Shown: positions 1 to 7,374 of the stretch, piece by piece
Layout: each line of letters begins with the position of its first letter
Numbering within the stretch: position 1 is the stretch's first letter
Position numbers and translations under genes: made by a program
Source: Anaerolineales bacterium
GTDB lineage: Bacteria > Chloroflexota > Anaerolineae > 4572-78 > NAK82
Length of the DNA stretch: 30,098 nucleotides
Direction: 5' to 3'
NCBI GenBank assembly: GCA_024643945.1
Contig: JAHELX010000007.1
Span: 1-30,098 of the forward strand
Notes under the pieces: model-generated
Seen by the model: only the letters and a program-made list of their open reading frames with translations
Database searches by the model: none
Told to the model about the DNA's origin: nothing

Positions 1-2
1 AC

Positions 3-1616
3 ACCCACTACTTTGCCTTCTTCCTGCTGGCCGCCCATGCCCTTTACGTTCTCTACAAATGGGGGCAACAAGTCCGCTCCCGCCACCCGCTAAATCAACA
101 CGTCTCAACCTCAACCTCAATCTCAACCTCAACCTTAACCTCAACCTCAACCTTAACCTCAGCCTCAACCTTAACCTCAGCCTCAACCTTAACCTTAACC
201 TTAGCCCTAATCTCCATCCTCCTCCTCTACCTCCCCTGGCTTCCTTTCTTGCTCACTCGCTACGGCCTGGACACCAGCTATTGGCCTGGGACGCTCAAGC
301 TAGGGGAAGTGGCCGGCAGACTATTCATCGCTTTCAGCCTGGGCGAAACGGTGGCGGAGGCAGTCGGTGTGTGGTTGGCAGTTGGTTATGGGCTGATTTT
401 CTTAGTCAGTCTGGGTATGCTTCTGCGAAGTAGCTACCGGCCAGCCAACCATGCAATACGCAGTACGCAATACGCAGTACGTACTGCCCACACAGATGGC
501 CTGGTATTCCTGCTTTTGTACCTTCTTGTCCCCATAGCCCTGGTTCTGCTATCAGTCTATCGCACTCCCAAGTTCAACCCGCGTTACGCCATGCTCGCCT
601 CACCGGCCTTCATCCTCCTCATCGCCGCCGGCCTCTCATCCCTGATCTCTCACCACGCACCACGCACCACGCACCACGCACCACGTTCCCCCGAAGGGGA
701 CCTAATGGACACCTCTTACGTTTCACGTTTCACGTTTTACGCTTCACGTTTTATCTCTTCCATTGCTCTCATCTACATTCTATGTACCTCTGCCTACTCC
801 CTCTGTAACTGGTTCGCGCCTTATCCCGTCAACCAGTTCAACAAGGCCGACTTCCGTATCACGGCCCAGATCGTCCGCGACCGAATCCGCCCGGACGAGA
901 CGGTGTTGCTCAGTTCCGGCCATATGTTCCCCGCCTGGGCCTATTACTATGGCTGGAGTGGCTGGCAGCGCCTGCCCGATATTGAAGTTCTGGACGTGAA
1001 CGCTGCGCTTGACCTGTCGGTGGGCGACGAGTTGGACCATCTGCTGCGGGGGAAGCAGGGGGCATGGCTGGTCCGTTGGCAGAATCAAGTGACCGACCCT
1101 TTCGACGTGCTCCCTCTTTATCTGGGTACGGTCGGTACTCAGGATGATTACGGCCAATTCTGGCACATGGAACTCTTCCATTATAGTTTGCCAGCCGATG
1201 CCCGCTTTGATCTGGCCAGCTTTATCACCCAATCTGCCGGCGCCGACTTTGGCGACCAGGTGCGGCTGCTGGGTATGCGCCAGATTTCCGGCACGGAACT
1301 GGTCCTCATCTGGCAGGCGACGGCCAACATGGAGACCGACTACACCCTCTCTGTGCATGTGCTGGACGCCGAGGGGGAGACTCTGGTCAATGCCGATCAC
1401 CTGCCGCCACGTCCCACCCGCGAATGGCGACCGGGGCAGATCGTGCCCGACCGGGTGACGCTGACGCTACCACCCGACTTGCCCGCCGGTGACTACCGGA
1501 TCGCAGTCGGCCTGTACGACGCGGGCGATCCTGCCCTGTCCCGCCTGCCACTGGGAGATGGTTCCGGTGACCGGGCCATATTGCCGTTACACTTGGAGGC
1601 CGATGATCTTGAGTAG
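3..1616 (+). CDS. GT39-type membrane glycosyltransferase, 5' partial
   Basis: The reading frame is open from the left edge, so the N-terminal part with the catalytic loop lies outside the window; 537 codons are visible. The first visible residues (HYFAFFLLAAHALYVLY) match the mid-protein helix of dolichyl-phosphate-mannose/ArnT-type GT-C enzymes, and the downstream paralog has the same segment. Several membrane helices follow, including the FNPRYAMLASPAF segment typical of the last helices of the family, then a periplasmic C-terminal beta-sandwich ending in a PAGDYRIAVGLYD-like motif shared with the paralog. Such enzymes move a sugar from a polyprenyl-phosphate carrier to an acceptor outside the membrane; donor and acceptor cannot be told here. 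Three low-complexity stretches interrupt the protein (Ser/Thr/Leu run at 105-206, heptamer repeats at 453-480 and 651-754). Family call is by recognition; the truncation is certain. Confidence 0.8.
   Translation, partial: THYFAFFLLAAHALYVLYKWGQQVRSRHPLNQHVSTSTSISTSTLTSTSTLTSASTLTSASTLTLTLALISILLLYLPWLPFLLTRYGLDTSYWPGTLKLGEVAGRLFIAFSLGETVAEAVGVWLAVGYGLIFLVSLGMLLRSSYRPANHAIRSTQYAVRTAHTDGLVFLLLYLLVPIALVLLSVYRTPKFNPRYAMLASPAFILLIAAGLSSLISHHAPRTTHHAPRSPEGDLMDTSYVSRFTFYASRFISSIALIYILCTSAYSLCNWFAPYPVNQFNKADFRITAQIVRDRIRPDETVLLSSGHMFPAWAYYYGWSGWQRLPDIEVLDVNAALDLSVGDELDHLLRGKQGAWLVRWQNQVTDPFDVLPLYLGTVGTQDDYGQFWHMELFHYSLPADARFDLASFITQSAGADFGDQVRLLGMRQISGTELVLIWQATANMETDYTLSVHVLDAEGETLVNADHLPPRPTREWRPGQIVPDRVTLTLPPDLPAGDYRIAVGLYDAGDPALSRLPLGDGSGDRAILPLHLEADDLE
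105..206 (+). repeat. In-frame hexanucleotide tandem repeat
   Basis: Seventeen consecutive hexamers, mostly TCAACC, TTAACC and TCAGCC, with a perfect 18-bp higher-order unit repeated at 147-164 and 165-182. As six is a multiple of three it stays in frame and encodes alternating Ser/Leu and Thr/Ala after the membrane helix at the start of the window. Its period differs from the 7-bp repeats elsewhere in the window. Confidence 0.95.
453..480 (+). repeat. Heptamer repeat in GT39 linker
   Basis: Two perfect copies of a 14-bp unit, itself two related heptamers (GCAATAC, GCAGTAC). It encodes the linker between two predicted membrane segments of the partial GT39 protein. Confidence 0.85.
651..685 (+). 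repeat. Heptamer repeat CACCACG x5
   Basis: Five perfect tandem copies of CACCACG inside the partial GT39 gene. They encode a His/Ala/Pro/Arg/Thr-rich loop between the last two predicted membrane helices. Directly followed by a GC-rich module containing AAGGGGACCTA (694-704). Confidence 0.95.
720..754 (+). repeat. Heptamer repeat GTTTCAC-type x5
   Basis: Five tandem degenerate heptamers (GTTTCAC, GTTTTAC and variants), 35 bp after the CACCACG block in the same loop of the GT39 protein. Encodes aromatic/Ser/Arg residues (VSRFTFYASRF). Confidence 0.9.
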
Positions 1617-3762
1617 GTTAAGTCGTACCTGGCTGCCGCTGGCACTCACGCTGCTGGCCCTGGCCGTCCGGCTGCACAATCTTAGCTACCACAGCCTATG
1701 GTTCGACGAGGCCATGAGCGTGCACTGGGCGCGCTCCAGCGTCCCCCGTATTCTAGAAGTCAGTATGAACCTGCTCGAAGACCGGCTGCCGCCCCTGTAT
1801 TACCTTTTCTTACACTACTGGCGGCTCTTTGTCGGCGACGGCGAAGTGGCCGTGCGTCTCCCCTCTGTGCTGCTGGGCACTTTGCTGATCCCGGTTGTTT
1901 ATCGCCTGGCCAGTGATCTATTTAATCTGCGTGTTGGATCTCTAGCTGCGGCCTTGGCTGCGTTCAATCCTTTCCTGGTGTGGTATTCTCAGGAAGTGCG
2001 TATGTACGCTCTGGCCGTGCTTCTGGCTACCCTGGGTACATGGTTCTTCTTACGAGCCATAGCTTTGACGCTCTCACATAAGAGAAATAAGGACGTAACA
2101 TGTTATGCCGCTATTCCTTATTGGCTTGCCTATGGCCTGTGTGCCCTGGCTGGCCTCTACACACATCTTTACACCGGCTTTTTGCTGCCTGCGCACGCCC
2201 TCTACCTGCTGCTGACCCATCGCCGGTCGCGCCCCGTCTGGCTGCCATTTATTCTGACGATGCTGGTTATCGCCCTGCTATTTGCTCCGCTGGCGCTGGC
2301 CGCCTGGCGCGCCAGCAGCGAGGCCGGCCCTGGTGATCCGTTGACCGGCTTCTGGGCGCGGGCCTGGTGGCTGCTGAGCGCGTTCACCGTCTGGAAAGCC
2401 TCCCTGCCGCCATTTCTGAGTGCGGTCATCACCGCTGTCGTTGCTGGATTGGCCGTGGTGGGCCTTCTCACGCCGCATCGCCCCACCCTCCCCCCACCAA
2501 CTCTCGGCCCGCGCGGCGAAGCCCCGCGTAGGCGGGACGAAGTGCCCCAAACGGGGTACGCAGCCGGGACGGGCAGCCCCCGGCTCCTCATCGCCTTACT
2601 GTTACTCGTCCCCGTCGCCATCGCCACCTTGCTGCTCTTTCGTAACCGGGTTGCCTTCTTCGGCGAGCGATATTTCATCCTCATCCTCCCCTGGTTGCTG
2701 ATCGCCGCCGCAACTGGTGCTGTCTATCTTGCTGCTCGCCTGCGCACCCTCTTTGGCTTGAAACTTGAAATTCGTCATCAGTCACCCATTATCCGTCACC
2801 TACTCCCTTCTCCTCCCCAAAGGGGATCTACCCGCACCTGCGGTGGGGCGGGTGTGGGCTACTCCCTACTTCTTACTCCTTACTCTCTACTCCTTGCTCT
2901 CTGCTATTTGCTCCCTCTTACCTTCACCCTGATTCCCTTGCCCGGCCAGTGGAGTCCCCCCGCTCGCAAAGAGGCCTGGCGCGAGACTGTCGGCTACCTG
3001 GCGATACACGCCCGTCCCGAAGACGCGATCCTCATCCATCCCGATTGGACCCGCTACCCGCTCCAATACTACTTCCGAGGTCCAGGCCAGACCTACGCCT
3101 TCTTTGGCTCAGTGGACGCTGGCACTGACCTGGAAGGTCCGCTGAGTGTCATCAGCAGCGCGCATCCTGTCGTCTGGCTGGTTGAGTCGCATACCGAGCT
3201 GGCTGACCCCGGTCACCGGGTTAACGCCTGGCTGGCGGCTCGTTATCCTGAAGTGACTGAGCTCTACCCACCCGGTCTGGTCGCCGTGCGTGCCTATGCA
3301 CCCGGCTACTTGTCGGATCGCCTGCCCGATTGCGCCACACCGCTGACCGTGGCCTTCGAGGGAGGGCTGAAGCTGATGGGCTACAGCGTGCCCCAAACCC
3401 AGGTCCACGCGACCGACGATCTCTTTCATCCGCCTAGCGGTTGGGTCCACGTCACCCTGTACTGGACTGGCAGGGCACCCCTGGCCCAGGGCTATACGCC
3501 CTTTGTTCACCTGGTTGATGATCTGGGCCAGGTATGGGGAACCTCGTTGGATCGCCCCAACGATGCTTTCGACTTTTATCCGCCCCCCCGTTGGCAGTCA
3601 GGTCAGGTCGTTCGGGCTGACTTCGACGTGAATCTTAACCCCATCGCACCTCCCGGACGCTACACATTGGTCGTGGGCCTGCGCGATAAGTCAGGTGTGC
3701 AGGTACCGCTGACCGATGGCTCGCCCCAAGTCCCCCTGGTCAGCATTGAGATTGTGAGATGA
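1603..3762 (+). CDS. GT39-type membrane glycosyltransferase
   Basis: A 719-residue integral membrane protein of the GT-C fold (family 39, ArnT/PMT-like). The first external loop carries WFDEAMSVHWA, with the acidic DE pair typical of the family, and FNPFLVWYSQEVRMYAL is the usual second signature. About ten hydrophobic helices are followed by a periplasmic domain; the last 140 residues (VAFEGGLKLMGYSV to the end) form a beta-sandwich homologous to the end of the preceding gene. ATG 1603 is chosen because GGAGG lies at 1595-1599 and the open frame upstream overlaps the preceding gene; TTG 1609 has better spacing and is an alternative. The 14-bp overlap suggests translational coupling. Two cytoplasmic-type loops hold repeat insertions (2500-2585 and 2770-2914). 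Likely exports or modifies a surface glycan; substrate unknown. Confidence 0.85.
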   Translation: MILSRLSRTWLPLALTLLALAVRLHNLSYHSLWFDEAMSVHWARSSVPRILEVSMNLLEDRLPPLYYLFLHYWRLFVGDGEVAVRLPSVLLGTLLIPVVYRLASDLFNLRVGSLAAALAAFNPFLVWYSQEVRMYALAVLLATLGTWFFLRAIALTLSHKRNKDVTCYAAIPYWLAYGLCALAGLYTHLYTGFLLPAHALYLLLTHRRSRPVWLPFILTMLVIALLFAPLALAAWRASSEAGPGDPLTGFWARAWWLLSAFTVWKASLPPFLSAVITAVVAGLAVVGLLTPHRPTLPPPTLGPRGEAPRRRDEVPQTGYAAGTGSPRLLIALLLLVPVAIATLLLFRNRVAFFGERYFILILPWLLIAAATGAVYLAARLRTLFGLKLEIRHQSPIIRHLLPSPPQRGSTRTCGGAGVGYSLLLTPYSLLLALCYLLPLTFTLIPLPGQWSPPARKEAWRETVGYLAIHARPEDAILIHPDWTRYPLQYYFRGPGQTYAFFGSVDAGTDLEGPLSVISSAHPVVWLVESHTELADPGHRVNAWLAARYPEVTELYPPGLVAVRAYAPGYLSDRLPDCATPLTVAFEGGLKLMGYSVPQTQVHATDDLFHPPSGWVHVTLYWTGRAPLAQGYTPFVHLVDDLGQVWGTSLDRPNDAFDFYPPPRWQSGQVVRADFDVNLNPIAPPGRYTLVVGLRDKSGVQVPLTDGSPQVPLVSIEIVR
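2770..2804 (+). repeat. Heptamer repeat in GT39 loop
   Basis: Five degenerate heptamers in register (for example ATTCGTC, ATCAGTC, ATCCGTC). They encode the start of the long inserted loop of the second GT39 protein and are followed by a GC-rich module with AAGGGGATCTA at 2820-2830. Confidence 0.85.
2859..2914 (+). repeat. Heptamer repeat CTACTCC-type x8
   Basis: Eight heptamers in perfect 7-bp register (CTACTCC, TTACTCC, TTGCTCT and variants). The translation (SLLLTPYSLLLALCYLL) is hydrophobic, so the repeat seems to form or extend a membrane helix. Confidence 0.95.
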
Positions 3763-3763
3763 T

Positions 3764-3792
3764 TTGACAGAGGTGAACCCCTGTGGTACGCT
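3764..3792 (+). promoter_or_regulatory. Sigma70-type promoter for the lipoprotein gene
   Basis: TTGACA at 3764-3769, a 17-bp spacer, then TACGCT at 3787-3792. The -35 is consensus and the -10 is weak. It directly follows the stop of the GT39 gene and precedes the GTG start at 3831 by about 30 bp. Confidence 0.5.
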
Positions 3793-3830
3793 AGCACGTC
3801 GAGCAATAGATTTAGAACAAGGAACCTGGA

Positions 3831-5186
3831 GTGGCCACTAAAATTCCCGAAGCAATCCACCTTGATGGCTATCGCTCAGTTCATATTTCAGCGAGTAGGA
3901 AGGCCAGAATAGCCTTGAAAATTATTCCCCGTTCCCGTGTTTCTCACCTTTCCTGGATGATTTACTGCTTACTCTTGCCATTACTCGCCCTGGTGCCAGC
4001 CTGCACGGTACGTCCTCTGCTCTATGAGGTGGCGGTACAACCTGAGGTGATCACCCCCAATGCCGACGGACTGGAGGACGTAACGCGTATCGCCTACAAG
4101 CTCTCGCGCAGCGCGGATCTTTCTATCTATTTGGTGGACGAGGCTGGCGAGCGCCATTACTTCCGTCAGAACCGGCGTCGGTCGGCCGGTAGCTATCGGG
4201 TAGACTTTGGTGGGGTGGTTGGGGGCAGCATGCTACCCGATGGACGCTACACTTGGTTCGTTGAGGCAGTCACTGACGACGGCGCCAGTGCCCAGGTTGA
4301 AGGGCCGCTCACTATCCAGAATGCCGACACCCAGCGCCCAGAATTGAGGGGCTTCAGTGTCTACCCGCACGTCTTCACTCCCAACCAGGATGGTAAACAC
4401 GACCGGGTGACCATTAATTACTACCTGAACAAAGAGGCCGACGTAAGCGTCTATTTGCTTGGCCTCGATGACCAGCAAGGCAATCCCCAGGCGAAATATC
4501 CCGTCGCCGAAAAGGAACGGGACGTGGAGCCCGGCGCACCCGGCTTCCACACCTATGACTACGAAGGAGGCGTTGACCTGGGTGCCGACCCGCCTCCCGA
4601 TGGCGACTATATTGTCCGCGCTGAGGCTGTGGACCGGGTCGGCAACCGCACTGTCGTCACCGACACTCTCACTATCCAGGATGGCGGCCGCCCCCGTGCT
4701 GACATCGTCAACGCCGATGTAGATTTCTATAATCCTGAGACAGGTGACAAAGTGGTTCCTGTGGGGAGTACGCTGGCCTTCACGCTTACAGTTGAAAATA
4801 CGGGCTTGGTGCCCATACGGACTAGCGGGCCTGACTCTGGCACTCATTACCGCAGCGACCAGAACTTCAACACCCTGGGTGCCTACCAGTCGCCCGGTGC
4901 CTGGCGTGTAGGCATCGACTACGAAGGCAATCCCAGCTATGCCTACCCTTATCGATGGGGACTGGGCCACCTGGACGAGCTGGAAAGCCGTGTAATTGAC
5001 GGGCAGACCTTCTATTACCTGATGCCTGGACAACGGATGATCGTCACCGGCACCATCCAGATCGTAGACGTGCCTGCAGCCAGCAAAGACGTGGTGGACT
5101 TTTGGGCCGGGCTCATCCACGAAGAAGTCAGTATTGATCCCTTTAACGACTTCGTAGACCCACAGCAAATCGCCATCGGCTTTTGA
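3831..5186 (+). CDS. Putative lipoprotein with FlgD-like Ig repeats
   Basis: A 451-residue exported protein. A hydrophobic segment at residues 43-57 ends in LVPAC, a near-lipobox, so it may be anchored as a lipoprotein. Two homologous beta-rich repeats follow (about 68-160 and 170-285), each starting with TPNADG or TPNQDG and ending in a DGxYxxxxEA motif. These are hallmarks of FlgD/CHU-type Ig-like domains, whose Asp/Asn-rich turn can bind calcium. The last 165 residues resemble a CARDB-type domain (FTLTVENTGLVPI). GTG 3831 has AAGGA at 3819-3823 with good spacing but gives an unusually long, basic N-terminal region; ATG 3957 would give a normal signal peptide but lacks a ribosome site. Function unknown; probably a cell-surface structural or adhesive protein. 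Confidence 0.75.
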   Translation: MATKIPEAIHLDGYRSVHISASRKARIALKIIPRSRVSHLSWMIYCLLLPLLALVPACTVRPLLYEVAVQPEVITPNADGLEDVTRIAYKLSRSADLSIYLVDEAGERHYFRQNRRRSAGSYRVDFGGVVGGSMLPDGRYTWFVEAVTDDGASAQVEGPLTIQNADTQRPELRGFSVYPHVFTPNQDGKHDRVTINYYLNKEADVSVYLLGLDDQQGNPQAKYPVAEKERDVEPGAPGFHTYDYEGGVDLGADPPPDGDYIVRAEAVDRVGNRTVVTDTLTIQDGGRPRADIVNADVDFYNPETGDKVVPVGSTLAFTLTVENTGLVPIRTSGPDSGTHYRSDQNFNTLGAYQSPGAWRVGIDYEGNPSYAYPYRWGLGHLDELESRVIDGQTFYYLMPGQRMIVTGTIQIVDVPAASKDVVDFWAGLIHEEVSIDPFNDFVDPQQIAIGF

Positions 5187-5224
5187 GAAAATACGTGGGT
5201 GGAAACTGCGTATAGGAGGGACGT

Positions 5225-6322
5225 ATGGCCACCAAGAGCGAGCGCGACTATACTTTCGAGTCCCTCGACATAGCCCGAAGAGACGCACTGCGCATTTCCG
5301 ATTACCAGATCGAATCCGACCGCTACATCATCCTCAGCGACATTCATAAAGGGGACCGGGAGAAAGGCAGTGACGACTTTCAGCGCAACGAGATGATTTA
5401 CGGCTATGCGCTGCAATACTACCTGGACCACGGCTACCAGCTCATCCTGAACGGTGACGTGGAAGAGGGCTGGGAAGCTGAATACCCGGCCATCGTTCAG
5501 GCCTATGAGAGCACAGCCTTTGCAATGGAGCGTCACTTTGCCAACCAGGGAGAAGCCTACTATATCCGCATTTATGGCAACCATGATATGGATTGGGCCA
5601 ACCCGCAGCAGGTAGATAGGTACCTGGCTCCCGTCCTGGGTCCCATCCGGGTGTATCCAGGCGTCATTCTGGGCGACCATATCTTCATTGCCCACGGACA
5701 CCAGGGCGATCTCGACTCCGACCGCCTTGCCCGGCGTAGCCGCTTCATTGTCCGCTACTTTTGGCGTCCGCTCCAACGCATCTTCGGGCTGCAAAGTAAC
5801 CGCGCAGCCGAAAACAACTTGATCCGTCGCAATCGCGATAAGTACCTTTATGAATGGGCCAAAGCTAACCGATTACTACTCATCTCGGGGCATACCCATC
5901 GAGCGATATTCCGTTCCTTCTCCAAAACCTATCAACTCAAGCTCATCCGCGACAGGTTGATGCAGCAACTAAAATCCACCACCGATCCCTACCTGCGTTA
6001 TTTGCTGCCGGCTGCCATCGAACGTATCAACCGAGTCATCCGGGCCTCCACTGAAGAACTAGAAGGGGATAAGGAGATTTCCCGTATCGAGGGTGACCCG
6101 GTTCCCTGCTACTTCAACGATGGCTGCTGTGTCCACACCGACGGCATCACCGGCATCGAAATCGACCAGGGTGAGATCCGGCTGGTCAAGTGGGAAGTCT
6201 CCGACACCTATTGTGACCCAGGCCAGGATGTGAAACGCCGCCCTGCGCTCTTCGCTACTATCGAACGCAAAATCTACCAAAGCGACGACTTGGGAAGAGT
6301 TCTCTCTCATATAGCGGCGTAG
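5225..6322 (+). CDS. Metallophosphoesterase (calcineurin-like)
   Basis: A 365-residue soluble protein with all metal-binding blocks of the calcineurin-like phosphoesterase fold in order: SDIHKGD near residue 38, LNGDVEE, YGNHDMDW, AHGHQGD and SGHTHRA. These residues hold a two-metal centre that hydrolyses phosphate esters. No signal peptide or membrane helix is seen, so it should be cytoplasmic. An AGGAGGG ribosome site lies at 5215-5221, so ATG 5225 is well supported. The gene starts 38 bp after the lipoprotein gene and is probably co-transcribed with it. It resembles UDP-2,3-diacylglucosamine hydrolase-like and other uncharacterised phosphoesterases; the substrate cannot be assigned. The C-terminal region from about residue 240 has no recognised domain. 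Confidence 0.88.
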   Translation: MATKSERDYTFESLDIARRDALRISDYQIESDRYIILSDIHKGDREKGSDDFQRNEMIYGYALQYYLDHGYQLILNGDVEEGWEAEYPAIVQAYESTAFAMERHFANQGEAYYIRIYGNHDMDWANPQQVDRYLAPVLGPIRVYPGVILGDHIFIAHGHQGDLDSDRLARRSRFIVRYFWRPLQRIFGLQSNRAAENNLIRRNRDKYLYEWAKANRLLLISGHTHRAIFRSFSKTYQLKLIRDRLMQQLKSTTDPYLRYLLPAAIERINRVIRASTEELEGDKEISRIEGDPVPCYFNDGCCVHTDGITGIEIDQGEIRLVKWEVSDTYCDPGQDVKRRPALFATIERKIYQSDDLGRVLSHIAA

Positions 6323-6344
6323 TCCCCAGCCCTGGAACTCGCCA

Positions 6345-6369
6345 GGTCACAAGGCCGCCGAATGTGACC
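6345..6369 (+). promoter_or_regulatory. Palindrome upstream of a promoter, possible operator
   Basis: GGTCACA and TGTGACC form a perfect 7-bp inverted repeat separated by 11 bp. It ends 9 bp before the -35 box at 6379, where an activator often binds. The half-sites recall CRP/FNR-type arms, but in the opposite arrangement; the factor is unknown. Confidence 0.3.
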
Positions 6370-6378
6370 AATGGGCCC

Positions 6379-6407
6379 TTGACGCCCCCTCGCCTCGGTG
6401 GTATAGT
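6379..6407 (+). promoter_or_regulatory. Sigma70-type promoter for the zinc-ribbon/dikinase operon
   Basis: TTGACG at 6379-6384, exactly 17 bp, then TATAGT at 6402-6407. Transcription would start near 6413, so the GTG at 6364 cannot be the start; the TTG at 6430 with GGGGAG at 6417-6422 fits. Confidence 0.7.
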
Positions 6408-6429
6408 GTCGGCACAGGGGAGATTAGAA

Positions 6430-7374
6430 TTGGAAACTGAGTCTGAGGTTAGCCGCTTGCTGGCCCAGGGAGTGGCGTTCGCCCAGGCCGGTCAGCGCGT
6501 ACAAGCTTATAATTTGCTGCTTGACGTCGTCGAGCTTGACCAGTATAACGAACTGGCCTGGTTGTGGCTCAGCACACTGACCGACAGTCTCGACGACCAA
6601 TGTACCTGCCTGGAAAACGTTCTCACCATCAATTCCAATAACACCTTCGCCCGAGAACGTTTGGCCGCGCTGTCGGCTAATGGTACGCAGCCAGATAGCA
6701 CCACGTCGAGTACAGTAATCTGCCCGCAGTGCGGCGCGGGCAACCGCGATTTTGTTCGCGAATGTAGCGCTTGCGGTTATGCCTTCTTCGTGCGTTGCCC
6801 TGCCTGCGGCGAGTTTAATCTGGCCGATGCCCGGACGTGCGAGCAATGTGGGGCCTCACTGACATCTCCCGGTCGGATCGCCGGTCAGTCGGCTCAACAG
6901 CCAGATTCGTCCCCAGGCGACGCTTCGTCCGCTTCACATCCGCCAGCTCCTATAACCCTTTGGCCAGTCGTCGCGTTTTGGGCTAGTATTTCTCTTTTTT
7001 TTATCGGCGGTGGCGTGGCCTCTTTGCTTCAGTTTGCAGACATACTGCTACACGCCCGAGGTGTGATACAAAACTTGAGTCCCATTCAAATCGCATGGTT
7101 ACCCATGGGCTTGTTCTTCATCGTATTTGGGCTGACCGGCGTTAGTTTGGCCTGGCAACTCGCTCGCCGCCGATCTATCGGTTATTATGGCAGCCTACTC
7201 TTTGGCTTGGTTCTGATGTTCTTAGGCCCCAGTGCTAATTTGGTTTTGGAACCGCCTAATTATCTGGCAACTGCGTGTACTGGCTTGATGCCAGCCGCTG
7301 CCGTGCTGCTCACCCTGGCCAGTATGACCGGCTTTGAAACATATGCAATTATCCATGACCGCTCCTTGGCTTAA
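6430..7374 (+). CDS. TPR / double zinc-ribbon membrane protein
   Basis: A 314-residue protein with three parts. Residues 1-80 form a TPR-like helical region (LLAQGVAFAQAGQRVQAYNLLLDVVELD). Residues about 95-145 hold two zinc ribbons with four CxxC pairs (CPQCG, CSACG, CPACG, CEQCG). After a Ser/Pro-rich linker come about four membrane helices with no recognised catalytic motif. TTG 6430 is chosen because it follows both the promoter and a GGGGAG ribosome site; a longer in-frame start at 6364 lies upstream of the -10 box. Its end overlaps the start of the next gene, so the two are translationally coupled. Proteins of this kind are common in Chloroflexota and mostly uncharacterised; a scaffold or sensing role is only a guess. 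Confidence 0.75.
   Translation: METESEVSRLLAQGVAFAQAGQRVQAYNLLLDVVELDQYNELAWLWLSTLTDSLDDQCTCLENVLTINSNNTFARERLAALSANGTQPDSTTSSTVICPQCGAGNRDFVRECSACGYAFFVRCPACGEFNLADARTCEQCGASLTSPGRIAGQSAQQPDSSPGDASSASHPPAPITLWPVVAFWASISLFFIGGGVASLLQFADILLHARGVIQNLSPIQIAWLPMGLFFIVFGLTGVSLAWQLARRRSIGYYGSLLFGLVLMFLGPSANLVLEPPNYLATACTGLMPAAAVLLTLASMTGFETYAIIHDRSLA

Noticed and set aside
105..206. Telomere-like TTAACC repeats
   Set aside because: The unit is not TTAGGG, it varies in step with codon use, and it lies inside an open membrane-protein gene.
59..433. A 124-codon plus-strand frame with Leu-Asn repeats
   Set aside because: It is the hexamer repeat read in another frame; the GT39 frame is open through the same DNA from the window edge and continues into conserved helices.
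4233..5288. A 351-codon open frame on the minus strand
   Set aside because: It is antisense to the lipoprotein gene, which has Ig-repeat motifs, a signal segment and a ribosome site. The antisense translation has no recognisable domain.
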